DNA of 64,000 bases from an archaeon (GTDB lineage Archaea > Nanobdellota > Nanobdellia > SCGC-AAA011-G17 > PNOQ01), in assembly GCA_018671245.1 (NCBI GenBank), contig JABHIB010000002.1, forward strand, positions 1 to 64,000. The letters run 5' to 3'. The position numbers were made by a program, and so were the translations under genes. A model generated the notes under the pieces. That model was not told where the DNA came from and ran no database searches. It worked only from the letters and a program-made list of their open reading frames with translations. Shown here one piece after another: positions 60,364 through 64,000 of the stretch; position 1 is the stretch's first letter, and every line of letters starts with the position of its first letter.

Positions 60364-61107
60364 TTGAAAATGGAAACACTACAAAAAAATTATTCTGCAA
60401 TAATCTCTGATGCTGGAGATATTTTATTTAGTACTGTTAAAGGCCTTAAGAGAAAACAGGAAGTTATAGAGTATTTATCACATAGGTTTGATTCGAAAAT
60501 TCCTATTGATGAATCAGTAAAAAATTTTAAATATTATAATGACCTTGCTCAAACTAGTTTTGAGTTGTGGGAATCAATATTCTTATTTTCTAAATATGAA
60601 CTTGGAGAACAGATTGGATATGGAGATTGTAAACAACTTGAAGATTATATTGGTGCTCCAAATATAAAATTATTTGATGGAGTTGTAGATACCTTAGAAA
60701 AATTAGACTATCTAGGTTTGCCTTTTATTATTTTGACTAATGGTCCTAAATCTGGCAGATTCTATGATAGTTGTTTAGATGAAGTAATAAAAAGTGAATT
60801 AATTGAAAAAAAAGAGTTTGATAAATGGTCTTATAATTATGGTGATTATATTTTTGCCCAGATATCTTCAAAGGATCTTGGTGTGAGAAAGCCTGATGAA
60901 ATTATGTTTCAGACAGCATTTAATCTGGTTGATTCAACTGATTCTCCGAGAAATATTCTTTATGTTGCACACACAAAATCCGAGATTAATGGTGCCTTAA
61001 ATTTTGGATTTGATGTTGTAAATTGTGGCCCCGAAAACCTGGATGTCTCTCGAGATAATTTATATGAAATAAATAGATTTTCTGAATTATTAGGAATAAT
61101 CACATGA
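60364..61107 (+). CDS. HAD-superfamily hydrolase-like protein
   Basis: IISDAGDILFST, LTNGPKSG, GVRKPDEIMFQTAF. Confidence 0.75.
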   Translation: MKMETLQKNYSAIISDAGDILFSTVKGLKRKQEVIEYLSHRFDSKIPIDESVKNFKYYNDLAQTSFELWESIFLFSKYELGEQIGYGDCKQLEDYIGAPNIKLFDGVVDTLEKLDYLGLPFIILTNGPKSGRFYDSCLDEVIKSELIEKKEFDKWSYNYGDYIFAQISSKDLGVRKPDEIMFQTAFNLVDSTDSPRNILYVAHTKSEINGALNFGFDVVNCGPENLDVSRDNLYEINRFSELLGIIT

Positions 61108-62390
61108 AAGTTGCATTAATTAACCCTAAACAGATGGATACAATAAATGGGAGATATCCTCATTTGGGTATTGGTAGTTTAGCTTCAATTTTGGAGAAAA
61201 ATAATATTGAGGTCAAAATATGGGATATGCCAGTTTCCGAACTTAATGAAGAAGATATAAGTAATATGTTACAAGATTATGATCCCGAGATTGTTGGAAT
61301 TACTAGTAATTCTTTTACATTTCTTGAAGCAAAAAAGCTTGCAGGCCTTTCAAAATCAATCAATCCGGATGTTTTAACGATTGTTGGAGGGCCACACATA
61401 TCTATTTATCCTGTTGAAACTTTAGTAAATAATGAATTTGATATCGCAATACCCGGAGAGGCAGAGATTTCATTCCTTAATGTAGTTCAAACTCTACAAA
61501 ACAATAAAAAATTAGAAGATATTAGAGGAGTAGTTTATAGAAACGGATCACAAATAATTAAGAATTCTCCAGAAAAATTGATAAGTAATTTAGATAATTT
61601 ACCTCTTCCTGCAAGGCATCTTATGCCTAATGATAGTTATTTTTCTCCAATTGCTCACAATGATAATTATAGTATTGTTACTACAGTTAGAGGTTGTCCT
61701 TTCAAATGTTTTTATTGTTCTTCGAATAATGGCAAATCATTTAGAATGAGAAGCCCATCAAATGTTGTTGATGAAATTGAGTTTTTGATAAATGAGTACG
61801 ATACAGAATATATTCAGTTTTATGATGATTCTTTCTCTTTTAATAAAAATAGAGTGAGAGAAATATGTCGTCAAATTAAAGAGAGAGATTTAGAATTTAA
61901 ATGGGATGTTAGAACTAGAGTTGATATGGTCGATGCCAAGATATTAGAGGATATGGAGGATGCAGGATGTAAAAGAATACGATATGGTATGGAATCTGGA
62001 GATCAAAGAATTTTAGATATTATGAGAAAGGGAATTACTCTTGAACAAATTAATAATGCAGTAGATTTAACAAAAGAAGTTGGAGGCATGGAGATTCTTG
62101 CGTATTTTATGATTGGAACTCCGGGAGAGACTCTTGAATCAATAGATAAAACGATAAGTTTGGCACAAAATCTTTCTGTTGACCATGTTCGTTTCAATAT
62201 CACTACTGCTTATCCTGGGACTGATATGTATAAGTTTGGTTTAGAAAGTGGTTATTTTGATCAGGATTATTGGTTGCAGTATGCTAGAGGCGAATTAGAC
62301 TATATTCCTGATTTGATTTTCGAAACCGAAGAATATAATCGAAATGATCTTGAAAAAATAATTAAACATGCAAAAGAAGTTTGTTCATAG
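61104..62390 (+). CDS. B12-binding-domain radical SAM protein
   Basis: N-terminal LINP...GIGSLASILEKNNIEV cobalamin-binding-type domain; RGCPFKCFYCSS CX3CX2C; RYGMESGDQRIL. Confidence 0.93.
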   Translation: MKVALINPKQMDTINGRYPHLGIGSLASILEKNNIEVKIWDMPVSELNEEDISNMLQDYDPEIVGITSNSFTFLEAKKLAGLSKSINPDVLTIVGGPHISIYPVETLVNNEFDIAIPGEAEISFLNVVQTLQNNKKLEDIRGVVYRNGSQIIKNSPEKLISNLDNLPLPARHLMPNDSYFSPIAHNDNYSIVTTVRGCPFKCFYCSSNNGKSFRMRSPSNVVDEIEFLINEYDTEYIQFYDDSFSFNKNRVREICRQIKERDLEFKWDVRTRVDMVDAKILEDMEDAGCKRIRYGMESGDQRILDIMRKGITLEQINNAVDLTKEVGGMEILAYFMIGTPGETLESIDKTISLAQNLSVDHVRFNITTAYPGTDMYKFGLESGYFDQDYWLQYARGELDYIPDLIFETEEYNRNDLEKIIKHAKEVCS

Positions 62391-62491
62391 ATAGTTTTAA
62401 ATATATTTAAAATTAATTCTATTATGCCTTAATTAATAGAAGGAAATATAGAGCATAGTAGTAAGTTTGTAAATTAAAAGGAGGTTTGAAT

Positions 62492-62698
62492 ATGATAGAA
62501 GCGATATTATTTTATTCATGTTTGGTTGATAGTTTGATTGCTAATGTATTAGCTTGGACTAATCAAAAATGGTATAAAAAAAGATATAAAAAAATGTCGA
62601 AGTATCTTCCTATGACTAAAAGTTGGTGTTTTGTGTATCTAGCTTTTGTATTATGGGTTGGATTTTCGTTACTAAGGCTTAATATTTTGCCTTGGTAG
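62492..62698 (+). CDS. Small membrane protein
   Basis: SD-like ggaggt before ATG; two hydrophobic segments. Confidence 0.5.
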   Translation: MIEAILFYSCLVDSLIANVLAWTNQKWYKKRYKKMSKYLPMTKSWCFVYLAFVLWVGFSLLRLNILPW

Positions 62699-62754
62699 TC
62701 CCATTTTTTTGAAATAGTAAGCTTTTTATAGGCATATTTTGTGATTTTATTAAA

Positions 62755-63000
62755 ATGTTATATGAAAAATTATTCCTATATAGTGAAGATGGGCCAAAAA
62801 TTGGTATTAATAGAGATTTGCCAAGATTGAAGTTTGATCATCATTTCAAAAATGTTGAGATTGAACCTATAAAACCTATAGTGATTGAACCGTTTAAGGC
62901 ACCTATTGAGTATGAGCCTGTAAATCCTATAGAACTAGAACCTTCCAAGCCTTTTGAAGTGGAACCTGTTATTCCAGAGTATCAACCTTTCAAAGAATAG
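62755..63000 (+). CDS. Small Pro/Glu-repeat protein
   Basis: IEPIKPIVIEPFKAPIEYEPVNPIELEPSKPFEVEP; TATA-like sequence upstream. Confidence 0.5.
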   Translation: MLYEKLFLYSEDGPKIGINRDLPRLKFDHHFKNVEIEPIKPIVIEPFKAPIEYEPVNPIELEPSKPFEVEPVIPEYQPFKE

Positions 63001-64000
63001 TTAGAAATTTTTTTTATCTTTTCCCAAGGAAGTTCCTGATTTGAAAAGTGTCCGTAAGCTGCAGTTTTTTTGTAGATTGGTTTTTTTAGATCGAATTGAG
63101 AGATTATTTCTGCAGGTTTTAATCTAAAATTTTCCTTAATTAATTCTATCAATTCATCCTCAGATAGTTCTGATGTTCCGAAAGAGTCTACGAATATACT
63201 AACTGGTTCTGCAACTCCTATTGCATAGCTTATTCCTACTTCACATTTTTTACATATTTTATTTGCTACCAAACTTTTTGCTATGTGTCTTGTTGCGTAT
63301 GCTCCACTCCGATCTACTTTTGAAGGGTCTTTTCCCGAAAATGCTCCGCCTCCGTGCCTACCTATTCCTCCATAAGTGTCTACTATTATTTTTCTTCCTG
63401 TGACTCCTGCGTCACCTTCTGGTCCACCTATAATGAATTTTCCTGTAGGATTTACTAAGAATTTTGTGTTTTCATCTATATACTTTTTGCAAACAGGTTT
63501 TATTATATGTTCAATTACGTCTTCTTTTAGAGCTTCATATTCAATTTCTTCATCGTGTTGAGTTGATATGATTATTGTGTCTACTCTTTTTGGTTTGCTA
63601 TGATCGTATTCTACAGAAACTTGAGCTTTTCCGTCAGGTCTTAAGTAGGGAATTGTATTGTTTTTTCTTAGCTCTGATAGTTTCTTTGTTAGTTTGTGTG
63701 CTAAATATATTGATAGGGGCATTAATTCTTCTGTTTCGTCCGTTGCATAACCATACATCATCCCTTGATCTCCAGCTCCCTGTTCTTTGTGAAGTCCTTC
63801 TCCTTCAGTCACACCTTGTGAGATGTCTGGGCTTTGTTGTTCTATTATGGTTGTTATTTTACAACTATCTGCATCTATTCCGTATTTTAATTTTGTGTAA
63901 CCTATATCTCTTAGTGTAGTTCTAGCAATGTCTTCTATGTTTAGATTTGCTTTAGTAGTTAGTTCTCCAGCTATTACAAGATTGTTGCTTTTTACTAGGC
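62982..64000 (-). CDS. metK: S-adenosylmethionine synthetase, bacterial-type, N-terminus outside window
   Basis: SPDISQGVTEGEGLHKEQGAGDQGMMYGYATDET; GRKIIVDTYGGIGRHGGGAFSGKDPSKVDRSGAYATRHIAK; frame continues to the window end. Confidence 0.95.
   Translation of the reverse strand, partial: LVKSNNLVIAGELTTKANLNIEDIARTTLRDIGYTKLKYGIDADSCKITTIIEQQSPDISQGVTEGEGLHKEQGAGDQGMMYGYATDETEELMPLSIYLAHKLTKKLSELRKNNTIPYLRPDGKAQVSVEYDHSKPKRVDTIIISTQHDEEIEYEALKEDVIEHIIKPVCKKYIDENTKFLVNPTGKFIIGGPEGDAGVTGRKIIVDTYGGIGRHGGGAFSGKDPSKVDRSGAYATRHIAKSLVANKICKKCEVGISYAIGVAEPVSIFVDSFGTSELSEDELIELIKENFRLKPAEIISQFDLKKPIYKKTAAYGHFSNQELPWEKIKKISNYSLKG

Overview
The window is an AT-rich, gene-dense archaeal chromosome segment, probably from a DPANN-like (Woese-/Pacearchaeota-type) lineage; the lineage is inferred from gene content only. 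Housekeeping blocks: RNase P Rpp30 and Pop5; a proteasome alpha - SBDS - Rrp4 - Rrp41 - Rrp42 - RpoK superoperon; enolase - uS2; MEMO, DUF192, RNase J; Mre11/Rad50; Sua5; RpoH-B''-B'-A'-A''-L30e-NusA-S12-S7; Kae1; TFB; S8e; Lsm; L37e; EF-2; and a MetK truncated by the window end. RNA genes: tRNA-Tyr(GUA) with an intron of about 50 nt, tRNA-Asp(GUC) and tRNA-Lys(UUU). Accessory content: Cys-rich, dockerin-type and BspA-type secreted proteins, a surface-glycan glycosyltransferase island containing a partial gene duplication, a phage T5 A1-like metallophosphoesterase, a membrane-anchored JAMM protein, and a free-standing N-domain of a type IV pilus/archaellum-type ATPase. The best candidate for an undescribed system is a tightly packed five-gene operon (57052-62390): an orphan protein, a radical-SAM-like protein with an atypical CX2CX2C motif, a phosphonopyruvate/sulfopyruvate-decarboxylase-like TPP enzyme, a HAD-like protein and a B12-binding-type radical SAM enzyme. 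No CRISPR array, rRNA gene or intact IS element was seen. All product names come from reading the translations by eye; no database search was run.
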